From: Fibrobacter sp. UWB5
GTDB lineage: Bacteria; Fibrobacterota; Fibrobacteria; Fibrobacterales; Fibrobacteraceae
Direction of reading: 5' to 3'
Assembly: GCF_002210295.1 (NCBI RefSeq)
Contig: NZ_MWQH01000003.1
Span: forward strand, 62,001-126,000
Length of the DNA: 64,000 bases
Shown: piece after piece, positions 18,402 through 26,409 of the stretch
Position numbering within the stretch: position 1 is the first letter of the stretch
Layout: each line of letters starts with the position of its first letter
Notes under the pieces: model-generated
Told to the model about the DNA's origin: nothing
Seen by the model: the letters and a program-made list of their open reading frames with translations, nothing else
The model's database searches: none
Made by a program: the position numbers and the translations under genes

Positions 18402-19418
18402 ATGCGTTCTTATATCCTCCGCCGCTTACTTTTGATGATCCCGACTCTCATCGGGATTTCATTGGTATGCTTTATCCTTATCCAGCTGTTGCCGGGTGGA
18501 CCTGTGGAGGAAATGATTTCGCGTGCGCAGCAAGCCGCGGCCATGAAGGGCGGGGTAGATGCCTCCAAGGCTCTTTCGCCTGATCAGATTGCGCAAATCC
18601 AGGCGTACTTCGGTTTTGACCAACCCGCCTGGAAACGTTACCTGACTTGGCTCTGGAACGTTCTGCACTTGGACTTGGGCTCTAGCTATACTTATGGCCT
18701 CCCCGTGTGGGACGTGATTACGAGTCGTTTCCCGATTTCGCTGTTCTTTGGAATTACTTCGTTTTTCTTGAGCTACCTTGTCTGCATTCCGCTGGGCCTT
18801 TGGAAGGCGGTGCATCACGGCAGCAAGTTGGATTCCCTTTCTTCGGGCGTGATTTTCTCGGGCTACGTGATGCCGGGTTACGCTCTCGGTATCTTGCTCA
18901 TTATCTTCCTCGCAGGCGGTTCGTACCTCGACATTTTCCCGCTGGGTGGCCTCACGAGCGATGACTTCGAAGACTTTACCTTCTTCGAAAAGATTGTGGA
19001 CCTCGGGCACCATTTGATTCTGCCGATTTTCTGCTACATGATCAGCGAATTCGCGTTCCTCACGTTCCTGATGAAGAACTCCGCGCTCGAAGAACTCGGC
19101 AAAGATTATATGCGTACCGCGCTTGCGAAGGGCATGAGCTTTAACCAGGCGCTCGTTCGCCATGCACTCCGTAACGCCCTGATTCCCATTGCCACGCGTC
19201 TTTCTGAAATCTGCACTTTGATGTTTGCGGGCGCGCTCCTTATCGAAAAGGTCTTCGATATCGATGGCATGGGCCTACTTTACTACAACTCCATGGTGAA
19301 TCGCGACTACAACGTGGTCATGGGCGTCATCTTCCTCAGCAGCTTGATGGCAATGATTGGCCGCCTTTTCAGCGATATCCTCTACACGCTCGTAGACCCG
19401 AGAATTAAGTTCTCGTAA
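18402..19418 (+). CDS. ABC transporter permease, YejB/DppB-like
   Basis: 338-residue inner-membrane permease of the peptide-importer class. It begins MRSYILRRLLLMIPTLIGIS followed by LLPGGPVEEMI, the typical YejB/DppB opening, has about six membrane helices, and carries the EAA-type loop GKDYMRTALAKGMSFNQALVRH (split here as AKGMSFNQALVRHALRN). AAGG precedes ATG. No second permease, ATPase or binding protein gene lies nearby, so its partners must be encoded elsewhere. It follows dapB closely, probably on one mRNA. Confidence 0.9.
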   Translation: MRSYILRRLLLMIPTLIGISLVCFILIQLLPGGPVEEMISRAQQAAAMKGGVDASKALSPDQIAQIQAYFGFDQPAWKRYLTWLWNVLHLDLGSSYTYGLPVWDVITSRFPISLFFGITSFFLSYLVCIPLGLWKAVHHGSKLDSLSSGVIFSGYVMPGYALGILLIIFLAGGSYLDIFPLGGLTSDDFEDFTFFEKIVDLGHHLILPIFCYMISEFAFLTFLMKNSALEELGKDYMRTALAKGMSFNQALVRHALRNALIPIATRLSEICTLMFAGALLIEKVFDIDGMGLLYYNSMVNRDYNVVMGVIFLSSLMAMIGRLFSDILYTLVDPRIKFS

Positions 19419-19438
19419 TAATAAAGCTTTTTTATTAC

Positions 19439-19478
19439 CACACGGATTCGATTCCACTAACGTGGAATCATTTTTTTT
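19439..19478 (+). terminator. Terminator, copy 2 of the CACACGGATT/TAAC stem-loop family
   Basis: CACACGGATT at 19439-19448, stem GATTCCAC / GTGGAATC (19450-19457 and 19462-19469), loop TAAC, then eight T residues. The outer arms are exchanged relative to copies at 13283 and 55452, while the central ACTAACGT is identical. Confidence 0.92.
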
Positions 19479-19490
19479 ATATTGGAAGGC

Positions 19491-20504
19491 ATGAGTAACG
19501 AAATTGTTTCGCCTGTTATTGAAAAGTATTTGAAGTCCCGCGGCTATGCCGATTACGAAATAACCCCTATTGCCGGTGCCGGTTCGGGTCGTAAGTATTA
19601 CCGAATTGCCTCCGGTAAGCAGAGCGCCGTGTTGCAGGTTTCTGCCTCGGTCGATGAAGATTTTAAGCGTTTTGTGGATTATGCCGAAGCATTCAACTCT
19701 TTCGGACTTCCGGTTCCTAAGATTTATTGCGTGGACGAAGCTTCTTGCTCTGTGCTTCAAGAAGACCTAGGTGCACACAATTTGCTCGACAATATTGTTT
19801 CGCCGGGTTCCGAAAAGAAGACGGGCAACGTTCGTATTCTCTACCCCGAAGTCATCGATTCCTTGATCAAGTGGCAAAACATTTCCCGCTCGCTGTTCAG
19901 CTCTCGCTCTGACCTTTGGCTGCGTCGTTTCGATTTCGCTGCTCTCAAGTGGGAAACCGACTACTTTACTGAAAACTACCTGAAGAATTTCAAGGGCATT
20001 GCTGAAATCCCTGAATACGTGCGTCAGTTCTATTCCCTGATTGCGGTTTCTGTGGAAGCCCAGCACAAGGTGTTGATGCACCGCGATTTCCAGAGCCAGA
20101 ACATCATGGTCAAGCCGAATTCCGAAATCGCTTTCGTGGATTTCCAGGGCGCCCGCCGCGGTGCCATGTTCTATGACTTGGCCTCTCTCTTGTGGGACCC
20201 GTACGTAGAACTTTCTCTGACCGAAATCAAGGACTTCTTTGAATACTGGCGTGTTTCTTATCGCGAAACCAAGACCTACACCAAGGAAGACGCTTGGGAA
20301 GCCTTTATTCACGCTAGCTTGCAGCGCGTGATGCAGGCCATGGGCGCCTATTGCTTCTTGAGCAAGGTCAAGGGAATCCAGAAATTTGAACAGTACATTG
20401 AACCGGGTAAGCGTCAGCTGCGTGTTGTCTTTGATGAATTCAAGAAGATGGCCAAGGCTACTTCGCCGAAGGTCTTTGACTTCATGGACAACGCGTTGGT
20501 ATAA
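19491..20504 (+). CDS. Phosphotransferase (APH fold), AmgK-like sugar kinase candidate
   Basis: 337-residue kinase-fold protein. The catalytic loop LMHRDFQSQNIMV (near 195) carries the HxD and Asn, and FVDFQGARRGAMFYDLASLL (near 214) has Asp in the metal-binding position. This FQ-type motif is characteristic of AmgK-like anomeric MurNAc/GlcNAc kinases of cell-wall recycling rather than of aminoglycoside-resistance enzymes. No MurU-like nucleotidyltransferase lies alongside. The start is ATG 19491; an upstream in-frame TTG at 19482 is less likely. The stop abuts the EIIA gene, implying coupling. Confidence 0.8.
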   Translation: MSNEIVSPVIEKYLKSRGYADYEITPIAGAGSGRKYYRIASGKQSAVLQVSASVDEDFKRFVDYAEAFNSFGLPVPKIYCVDEASCSVLQEDLGAHNLLDNIVSPGSEKKTGNVRILYPEVIDSLIKWQNISRSLFSSRSDLWLRRFDFAALKWETDYFTENYLKNFKGIAEIPEYVRQFYSLIAVSVEAQHKVLMHRDFQSQNIMVKPNSEIAFVDFQGARRGAMFYDLASLLWDPYVELSLTEIKDFFEYWRVSYRETKTYTKEDAWEAFIHASLQRVMQAMGAYCFLSKVKGIQKFEQYIEPGKRQLRVVFDEFKKMAKATSPKVFDFMDNALV

Positions 20505-20933
20505 ATGCAGCCCATCTACGTAAAACATTATGCGGAACCCGAGTCCTTCGCAAGGGCTTTGGGCTTTGCTTACGATGCCCTGGTGCATGGCCCGGTCAAG
20601 TTTGATGCCATGGAAACATGGAAGTCCTTGTCGGAACGCGTGTCCCAGGGAATCTACATGGGCGAGGGCTTGCTCTTGCCGCATACGCGTGTGCCGGGAC
20701 TTCCGCAGCCGCTGTTTGCTTTTGCGGTTTGTCCCAAGGGTTTTACTGACATTGCTGTAAAGCAGGGCCAAGTGCCGCAATACATTTGTCTATTGCTTTC
20801 GCCGGCAGAGTCTGCCAATTGTCATACACAGTTCATCGCAAATATTGCGCGTAAGCTGCTGAACCCGCAGTGGCGTGCGCAGGCGTTGGATGCAAAAACC
20901 CCCGAACAGCTGAATGCGCTGTTCGAGGAATAA
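20505..20933 (+). CDS. PTS EIIA domain protein (fructose/nitrogen type)
   Basis: 142-residue stand-alone EIIA domain. The phosphorylatable His lies in GLLLPHTRVPGLPQPLFAF (near 59), the usual context for mannitol/fructose-class EIIA and PtsN. The ATG follows the kinase stop with no gap. No EIIB/EIIC is nearby, so a regulatory role like PtsN is more likely than sugar transport; pairing with an AmgK-like kinase is unusual. Confidence 0.85.
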   Translation: MQPIYVKHYAEPESFARALGFAYDALVHGPVKFDAMETWKSLSERVSQGIYMGEGLLLPHTRVPGLPQPLFAFAVCPKGFTDIAVKQGQVPQYICLLLSPAESANCHTQFIANIARKLLNPQWRAQALDAKTPEQLNALFEE

Positions 20934-20951
20934 AAAGTTTTCGCAAAATTA

Positions 20952-22412
20952 TTAGTACTGGAAGCTTCCGCCTACCATAGCGCGGAAGCCTTCGTAATCA
21001 CCGAAGTAACGGTCATAGCCTGCGCGGATGGTCATCCAATCCCAGGGCTTGATTTCGATTTTACCGCCAACTTCTACGTAGTGCAAGGTGGTCTTGTCAT
21101 TCAAGAACTTCTTGTCGGTGGCGCTTTCGGGCGTGTGCATGTCGGTGATGTTGCCGCCGAAGGCCGTGTCTTTGGCGACGGCGCTTGCATGCAGCGTTCC
21201 CTTGAACAAGGCGTCTTTCAAGAGTCCGCTTTCGACTTTATAAAGTCCGCTGACTTCGCTGTAGATTTCCTGACTGTTCGGGCCGAGATCGGTGCCGAGG
21301 CTCTGGGAATAGCTGCGGTATGTGTAGCCGCCGCCTTTGTGGTGCGTGTAGACCCAAGGCTCTACGCGGGTGTATTCCAAGTACCAGTTCCAAAGCGAGC
21401 TGCCGAGTTTAAGGCTGTCGCGAGCGATGCCGACAGAGGTGGCCCACTTGTTGCCCCACCAGCCGTCATCAAACATAGATGTGGGGGACTTCATATCGTC
21501 CCACAAGAGTTCTCCGTAGAATTCCCAGTTTGGAATCGTCTTTACGCTCAAATCGAACGCGAGCGAAATGTTGTCCTGGTCGCCCTGCAGGTGTTCCTGG
21601 AAAACATAAGGAATGAATGGAATCACGTAAGCCCATTCGAATTCGCGGCCGGTGCTGTCGGCGTCTTCGTTCGGGTTCGGGAATTCCTCGGTGGTGCTTC
21701 CGTAGAGCGCCGTTTCAGAAAGGCCGAATGTAATGTTCTTGGGCAAGTTTAAGTCCAAACGGTGTACGTGCATGTACTTGCCAAAGTTTTTCTTCTCGAA
21801 AAGCTTCATGGCGTACTGCGAGTAGACAATCGGGCCTAATTCAAACTGGTAGCCGAAATAGGGTGTAGGCGCCGGTTCGTAAATGCGGCTCGTTGAATCT
21901 TGCCACGGGCGGTAATTGCTCTGTTCGCCGCGCAGAATCACGTGGTTGCGGCGAGCGGGGCCCATGCTCAGGTAATCGAATCCGGCGAGAAGCTTTACGG
22001 CGTCCAAGTCGTAGCTGGCGTTAGCTGCGAAAATATCCCAAGTACGCTTGTTGTCGCTCTGCTTGTTGTAGGGAATTCCTTCGCTCGGATTGTAAAAGTT
22101 GTCGTAGATTTCTTTATTCGTGTGATCCGTGCTCACCTTGACGCTGGCGTTGAACAGGAATCGTTCGGTAAAGTGTCCGTTCAAGAACAGGCGAACCGAG
22201 GCCGAATTGTCGTAATGCGTCGGGGCATTCGTCAAGTTCGTAATCGCAAGGGAATCCACCAACTGTGCGCCGATATTCACCTCGTGGTGGCGGGCGGAAT
22301 CGGTAAACGTGAAGTGGGCGGGACTTTCGTTGAAAGAATTTGTGGCACTTGCTGCATTTACAGAGACTGCAAAAAACAGTCCCCAATAAAGATTCTTATT
22401 CATGAATTTCAT
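20952..22412 (-). CDS. Outer membrane beta-barrel protein, Wzi-like capsule assembly family
   Basis: About 486 residues with a signal peptide (NLYWGLFFAVSVNAASA) and alternating beta-strand pattern ending in an aromatic residue (VGGSFQY), as outer membrane barrels do. Features such as DYLSMGPARRNHVILRGEQ and YFGYQFELGPIVYSQYAMKL resemble the Wzi/capsule-assembly barrel family. I chose the Met at 22412, behind a GGTGG; Met at 22403 is also possible and both overlap the glycosyltransferase gene upstream. With the glycosyltransferases behind it in the same operon, attachment of a surface polysaccharide is a plausible role. Confidence 0.72.
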   Translation of the reverse strand: MKFMNKNLYWGLFFAVSVNAASATNSFNESPAHFTFTDSARHHEVNIGAQLVDSLAITNLTNAPTHYDNSASVRLFLNGHFTERFLFNASVKVSTDHTNKEIYDNFYNPSEGIPYNKQSDNKRTWDIFAANASYDLDAVKLLAGFDYLSMGPARRNHVILRGEQSNYRPWQDSTSRIYEPAPTPYFGYQFELGPIVYSQYAMKLFEKKNFGKYMHVHRLDLNLPKNITFGLSETALYGSTTEEFPNPNEDADSTGREFEWAYVIPFIPYVFQEHLQGDQDNISLAFDLSVKTIPNWEFYGELLWDDMKSPTSMFDDGWWGNKWATSVGIARDSLKLGSSLWNWYLEYTRVEPWVYTHHKGGGYTYRSYSQSLGTDLGPNSQEIYSEVSGLYKVESGLLKDALFKGTLHASAVAKDTAFGGNITDMHTPESATDKKFLNDKTTLHYVEVGGKIEIKPWDWMTIRAGYDRYFGDYEGFRAMVGGSFQY

Positions 22413-23298
22413 AGTAGCCACCGTTGCTTTCAATGAATTTCTTAAGCCTTTTCGTAGAAAAGGTAATCTCGATAATTTTCAGGACTCGATTGAGCTGGCG
22501 ACGCTTGATGCGTATGGCAAGCGAAATCAGAAACCCGGCCCAAATGCCGACTGCGGGGAATCCGTTACGCTTGGCGAAATGAATGCGATTGCGGATCATC
22601 AGGCAATCGATAAAGAAGGGAACGCAGCCTTTGGCGTTTTCGCTTCCGGTACTTGAACCGATTCTATGACTGACAACGCTTTCGGTTGCCCAGGCGAGCG
22701 AGAATCCCGCTTTCTTTGCCCTATAGCAGTAATCGCTTTCTTCAAAATACAAGAAAAAATCTTCGCTCAACAAACCGACTTTCTTAATGCATTCGGGCGA
22801 AATGAGGAACGAAGCGCCTTCGATATAATCAAAATGCGGAACGTTAGAACCTTGGGGTGCTTGAGGGCGGCCGACCGATGCAAACTTTGCGTGTGCCGTT
22901 CCAGCGCCACCGATGTAGTTGCCTTTTTCGTCTACAATCAGCGAACCTGTAATGCCTGCGCCCGATTCTTTTGCTTTCTGCAAGAGCATTTCGAGGGCAG
23001 TTCCCTTGGGTTCGGTGTCGTTATTGATCAGCCAAACAAAGCCTTCGAAACCTTCTGCAAGTGCCGCACGCACGCCTTGGTTGTTGGCTGCGGCAAAGCC
23101 TACATTGTGCTTATTCCAAATAAACTTTACTGGAATCGAAAAATCTTCGCTTTGGAAAACCTTTTGGGATTCTTCGCAAGTGGCGTTGTCAATCACATAA
23201 ATAAGATCGGGCTTGACAGTGCCCTGTGCCAGGGCGTGCAGGCATCGTACCGTCAAGGCCGCATTCTTATAGTTGACAAGGACTGCGCAGGTTTGCAT
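22396..23298 (-). CDS. Glycosyltransferase family 2, rhamnosyltransferase-like
   Basis: 300-residue GT2 enzyme. GT-A motifs: VLVNYKNAALTVRCLHAL (N-terminal), VIDNAT, the acceptor loop FVWLINNDTEP and EGASFLISPE, followed by FFLYFEESDYCYRAKKAGF, typical of WbbL-type rhamnosyltransferases. The start codon overlaps the stop of the preceding glycosyltransferase (TAATG) and its own end overlaps the barrel gene, so these three minus-strand genes form a coupled operon for surface glycan. Confidence 0.9.
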   Translation of the reverse strand: MQTCAVLVNYKNAALTVRCLHALAQGTVKPDLIYVIDNATCEESQKVFQSEDFSIPVKFIWNKHNVGFAAANNQGVRAALAEGFEGFVWLINNDTEPKGTALEMLLQKAKESGAGITGSLIVDEKGNYIGGAGTAHAKFASVGRPQAPQGSNVPHFDYIEGASFLISPECIKKVGLLSEDFFLYFEESDYCYRAKKAGFSLAWATESVVSHRIGSSTGSENAKGCVPFFIDCLMIRNRIHFAKRNGFPAVGIWAGFLISLAIRIKRRQLNRVLKIIEITFSTKRLKKFIESNGGYYEIHE

Positions 23299-24248
23299 TA
23301 CGACCTTCCCATGAACTTGGCTGCAAATTTTGCCCCGATGATTCCGTACAGGATTCGCGGAAGCATCGCCGTTTTCGACGATACATGCGGGTAAAGCGCC
23401 TTAGCGTTCTTTATAATCCAGAAAAGGTAACCGGGCAGAATAAACTTTGTGAGTCTGCTTTCGACGTACGAAATGTAGACGTTCAAAAATTTCTGGTCGG
23501 TAGCGCTTAGCTTCTGGTAATGTGGCGTTTCACGCAACATTTTGGCCCAGCCCAAGTTCAACTTCAGGTTTCCGGTCCAAGTGTGCGTGTGACCAAGCCC
23601 GATGGCGTTTGAACCGTGAATGCGGTATTGAATGACAGGAGCCTTGATGGAGGCGTAGCCGTTCCTTGCAGACGCACAGAATGTAATCCATTGGTCGTGG
23701 ACAGGAACTGCAACGGGAATCGGGAGAATATCCTTGAGCAGGCTTGCGCGGAAGAGGACCATGCAACCGGTCACGTTGGTAAAGCCGGTCATGATTGCTT
23801 GCAAAGAAAGGTGCTCGGGAATCTGCCCGAGGGCGCGCCAAGAATCGGCCGTCTTGTTTCCGTCGGCATCGATGACTTCGGCATCGCCAAAAACAAGATC
23901 CACGTCGCGGCTTTCAATTTCCTTAATCAATAGCTCATGCTTTTGCGGAAGCCAAATGTCGTCTTGGTCGGCCAGCGCAATATAATCGTTTTCGGCAAGA
24001 ATCTTCTGCGCTTCTTCGAGCGCCCTTGAAAATGCGGCGCGGTGCCCCTGGTTGTGTTCAAACTTGATAATCTTTAAGGGGAGCCTGTCGGCGTAGCTTT
24101 CGAGGATTGCTACGGTCGAATCGGCAGAGCCGTCATCAACGACAATGATAGAGTCCGCGGGCCGAGTCTGGTTGACTAGCGAATCTAGCATTTGCGAAAG
24201 ATATTTTTCGCCGTTGTACGTTGCCATTACGATGCAGAGTTTTGCCAT
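23298..24248 (-). CDS. Glycosyltransferase family 2
   Basis: 316-residue GT2 enzyme: CIVMATYNGEKYLSQMLDSL, IIVVDDGSADST, the metal motif YIALADQDDIWLPQKHELL and the late VPVHDQWITF. It resembles the other HDQW-containing transferase at 33796, so the two are paralogues. ATG at 24248 is preferred over an upstream TTG at 24257. First gene of the three-gene minus operon; the 55-base gap to the divergent GT4 gene is AT-rich and probably holds both promoters. Confidence 0.9.
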   Translation of the reverse strand: MAKLCIVMATYNGEKYLSQMLDSLVNQTRPADSIIVVDDGSADSTVAILESYADRLPLKIIKFEHNQGHRAAFSRALEEAQKILAENDYIALADQDDIWLPQKHELLIKEIESRDVDLVFGDAEVIDADGNKTADSWRALGQIPEHLSLQAIMTGFTNVTGCMVLFRASLLKDILPIPVAVPVHDQWITFCASARNGYASIKAPVIQYRIHGSNAIGLGHTHTWTGNLKLNLGWAKMLRETPHYQKLSATDQKFLNVYISYVESRLTKFILPGYLFWIIKNAKALYPHVSSKTAMLPRILYGIIGAKFAAKFMGRS

Positions 24249-24303
24249 AGCCCACAATATATAAATATAATGTTATATTTTAAGCCATTACCGGAATTTG
24301 ACT

Positions 24304-25479
24304 ATGAAGAAAATCCTGTTTATTTGCGATAAGAACGAATGTACCAGTTTTGGCCGCCTGACGTTGAACTTGGTGAGGTCTGTAGCCAAGGAATTTGATA
24401 CGCATGTTCTGTGGATGAAGACTCCCAAGTTTTTCCCGAATCCGGAACATACGGCCGAAGGCGGCAAGATTGTGGCCGATCCGAGCACGTATACGGCTCA
24501 CGAAGTCTGGGTGAAGTCGCTTTATACAGGTTTTCTTAGCTTGCGCAAGCCCGTTTACGATTGCGTCAGAAAAGTCAAGCCCGATGTCGTTTTCTTTATT
24601 CGCCCGGAACTCGGTTTCTTGATTTCGTCTGCCAAGAAGGCAATTGAAAAGAACAAGCGCGAAGGCGGTCCTGATGCAAAGTCTGTCTTGTACCTGCATG
24701 ATGATTTTGCCGAAACCCAGTACCCGCACAGCATCAAGTTTATCTTGCTGAACAAGTTCTATATCGATCCGACAATCAATGCTGACTGCTTCGTGTTCAA
24801 TTCCGAATGGACCAAGAACGCCGTGTGCAAGCACTTTGGCCCGCGCATGGCGAATGCTCCGGGCGCAGTCATTGGCTGCCCAATCGATGGAACCGTATTC
24901 AAGCGTCTTGAAAAACCGAAGACTGCCGAAGAACGCGAAGCCTTCCGCCGCAGCTACGGAATCAAGAACTACAAGGCCATGTGCGTGCATGTGGGCCTTG
25001 CCGAACCGCGAAAGAATGTGGAAACGTACTACGAAATGGCCCGCTTGCGCCCCGATGTCGCATTTGTCCGCGTGGGTAAGTTGACTCAGCATTATCGCGA
25101 TATTATCAATGCGAAAAAGCTTTACAACGTTTTCCATTTCCCTGAATTTAACGCCCCGGAACTGCGTGAATTCTACTACCATGCCGAACTCATGGTGTAC
25201 CCGAGCCTTCTTGAAGGCTTTGGCCTTCCGCCTGTCGAGGCAATCAGCTGCGGTACTCCTGCCGTTGCCGGTGGTACGACTTCGCTTCTCGAAAACTTGG
25301 ATGGCGTATGTCCGCTCATTGATCCGCCGACTGATGCCGAGGCTTACGCCAAGGTTTTGGACCGCGTGCTCGCTGGCGAAAAGGTCGTAAACGAAGAAAA
25401 GGCCCAAGCGCTTTTGGACCGTGTTTCTATCGAAGCTTATTCGAAGCGCGTTGTGGATTTCCTGAATTCAATCGTTTAA
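24304..25479 (+). CDS. Glycosyltransferase family 4
   Basis: 391-residue GT-B retaining transferase. The C-terminal donor site EGFGLPPVEAISCGTPAVAGG carries the EX7E-type motif, here written in two parts, and VHVGLAEPRKNVETYYEMA is the usual phosphate-binding segment. The N-terminal half starts KKILFICDKNECTSFGRLTL. ATG 24304 is preferred over TTG 24298. Transcribed away from the neighbouring GT2 operon. Confidence 0.88.
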   Translation: MKKILFICDKNECTSFGRLTLNLVRSVAKEFDTHVLWMKTPKFFPNPEHTAEGGKIVADPSTYTAHEVWVKSLYTGFLSLRKPVYDCVRKVKPDVVFFIRPELGFLISSAKKAIEKNKREGGPDAKSVLYLHDDFAETQYPHSIKFILLNKFYIDPTINADCFVFNSEWTKNAVCKHFGPRMANAPGAVIGCPIDGTVFKRLEKPKTAEEREAFRRSYGIKNYKAMCVHVGLAEPRKNVETYYEMARLRPDVAFVRVGKLTQHYRDIINAKKLYNVFHFPEFNAPELREFYYHAELMVYPSLLEGFGLPPVEAISCGTPAVAGGTTSLLENLDGVCPLIDPPTDAEAYAKVLDRVLAGEKVVNEEKAQALLDRVSIEAYSKRVVDFLNSIV

Positions 25480-25489
25480 ATTCAGGAAA
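25458..25489. terminator. 11-bp inverted repeat spanning the GT4 stop codon
   Basis: TTTCCTGAATT (25458-25468) and AATTCAGGAAA (25479-25489) are perfectly complementary around a ten-base loop that contains the TAA of the glycosyltransferase gene. No T tract follows. It separates convergent genes and may stop transcription or protect mRNA ends. Confidence 0.55.
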
Positions 25490-25502
25490 CTTATCACGAA
25501 AT

Positions 25503-26189
25503 TTATTTCCTGCGCCACACCTTGATCAGGCTGTGGTTCTTTCTAGTAGCAAGCCAGAGCGTGGGCCAAATCAGGATCAAGTCGCGAATCAGGCTTGTCC
25601 AGGCTTCGGCCTTGTCGTGGGCGTCGCCGTCTTCAAGCTCGAAGCAGCCGCAAGTGATTCCGAGGTCGTTGCCCAAGGCCCAGGTGAGGGCGATGATAAA
25701 GCTTACGAACATCCAGAAAATGGCGAAGGCCGATTCACGCACGAACGGCGTGACAATCATGGCGAGGCCAAACCAAAATTCAAACTGCGGGTAAACCAGC
25801 GCAAAGAAATTGTTCACGCTTTCCAGGTGCAAAGCGGGGAAGAACTGGTACTGGGCCACCAGAACCGCAAACTGGTGCGGGTCTTGAATCTTGTAGATGC
25901 TGGCGAAAATGAACATGCCGCCGATGCCCACGCGGAACAAGGTTTCGAGCGCACGGATGGCAAAGTCCTTTTGCAGGCGGTAAGCCGGAACGCAAATGCC
26001 CGTGGCGACGATGATGGCGGCAAGTCCCACATGAATATTGTAGCGGTAAGCCTTGGGCCAAATGTCAATCAGCCAATCTTGGTCGGTAAAAGTCAAGAAA
26101 GATTCCGGGAACGAAATTTCGGCAACGCCAATCGCTACCAAAATTGAGGCCACCACAAGGAGAGCTGCAGAGATAATCGTCTTCTTCAT
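25503..26189 (-). CDS. DoxX/MauE-like membrane protein
   Basis: 228-residue protein with four or five membrane helices. GGMFIFASIYKIQDPHQFA and VNNFFALVYPQFEFWFGLA fit the DoxX/MauE redox-associated family. A Cys pair in GITCGCFELEDGDAHD lies in a hydrophilic loop and could be redox-active. The gene overlaps the small upstream gene by one base (ATG within the preceding TAATG) and belongs to the same minus-strand unit. Function in disulfide or quinone redox is inference from the family. Confidence 0.78.
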   Translation of the reverse strand: MKKTIISAALLVVASILVAIGVAEISFPESFLTFTDQDWLIDIWPKAYRYNIHVGLAAIIVATGICVPAYRLQKDFAIRALETLFRVGIGGMFIFASIYKIQDPHQFAVLVAQYQFFPALHLESVNNFFALVYPQFEFWFGLAMIVTPFVRESAFAIFWMFVSFIIALTWALGNDLGITCGCFELEDGDAHDKAEAWTSLIRDLILIWPTLWLATRKNHSLIKVWRRK

Positions 26190-26383
26190 TACAGCACCTC
26201 GTCCGGCTTGGCAAGGATTTCCTGGCTGCCGATCCAGTCGACAGACTTGGAATCTTCAACGCGAATGTTGTTGATTACGGCAAGCGCAATGCAGAATGCG
26301 GCAATCCCCAAAAGGACAATCCAGTTCAGGGATTTTAAATAACTTTTGAGATAATCGAATACTTTAAGAGCAATAGATTTCAT
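26189..26383 (-). CDS. Small membrane protein, possible truncated rhodanese-type protein
   Basis: 64 residues with one membrane helix (WIVLLGIAAFCIALAVINNI) and a tail VDWIGSQEILAKPDEVL that stops abruptly. The tail looks like the start of a rhodanese domain, where a Leu-Phe-Ile-Asp-Ala-Arg strand would normally follow. It is translationally coupled to the DoxX-like gene. Either it is a genuine short partner or the remnant of a larger protein whose enzymatic part is lost. Confidence 0.6.
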   Translation of the reverse strand: MKSIALKVFDYLKSYLKSLNWIVLLGIAAFCIALAVINNIRVEDSKSVDWIGSQEILAKPDEVL

Positions 26384-26409
26384 ATCCACAAGATACAAAA
26401 TCTTCGGTC

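Noticed and set aside
19482-20504. Aminoglycoside-resistance kinase
   Set aside because: The fold is shared, but the FVDFQGA motif and length fit AmgK-like sugar kinases; no resistance context.
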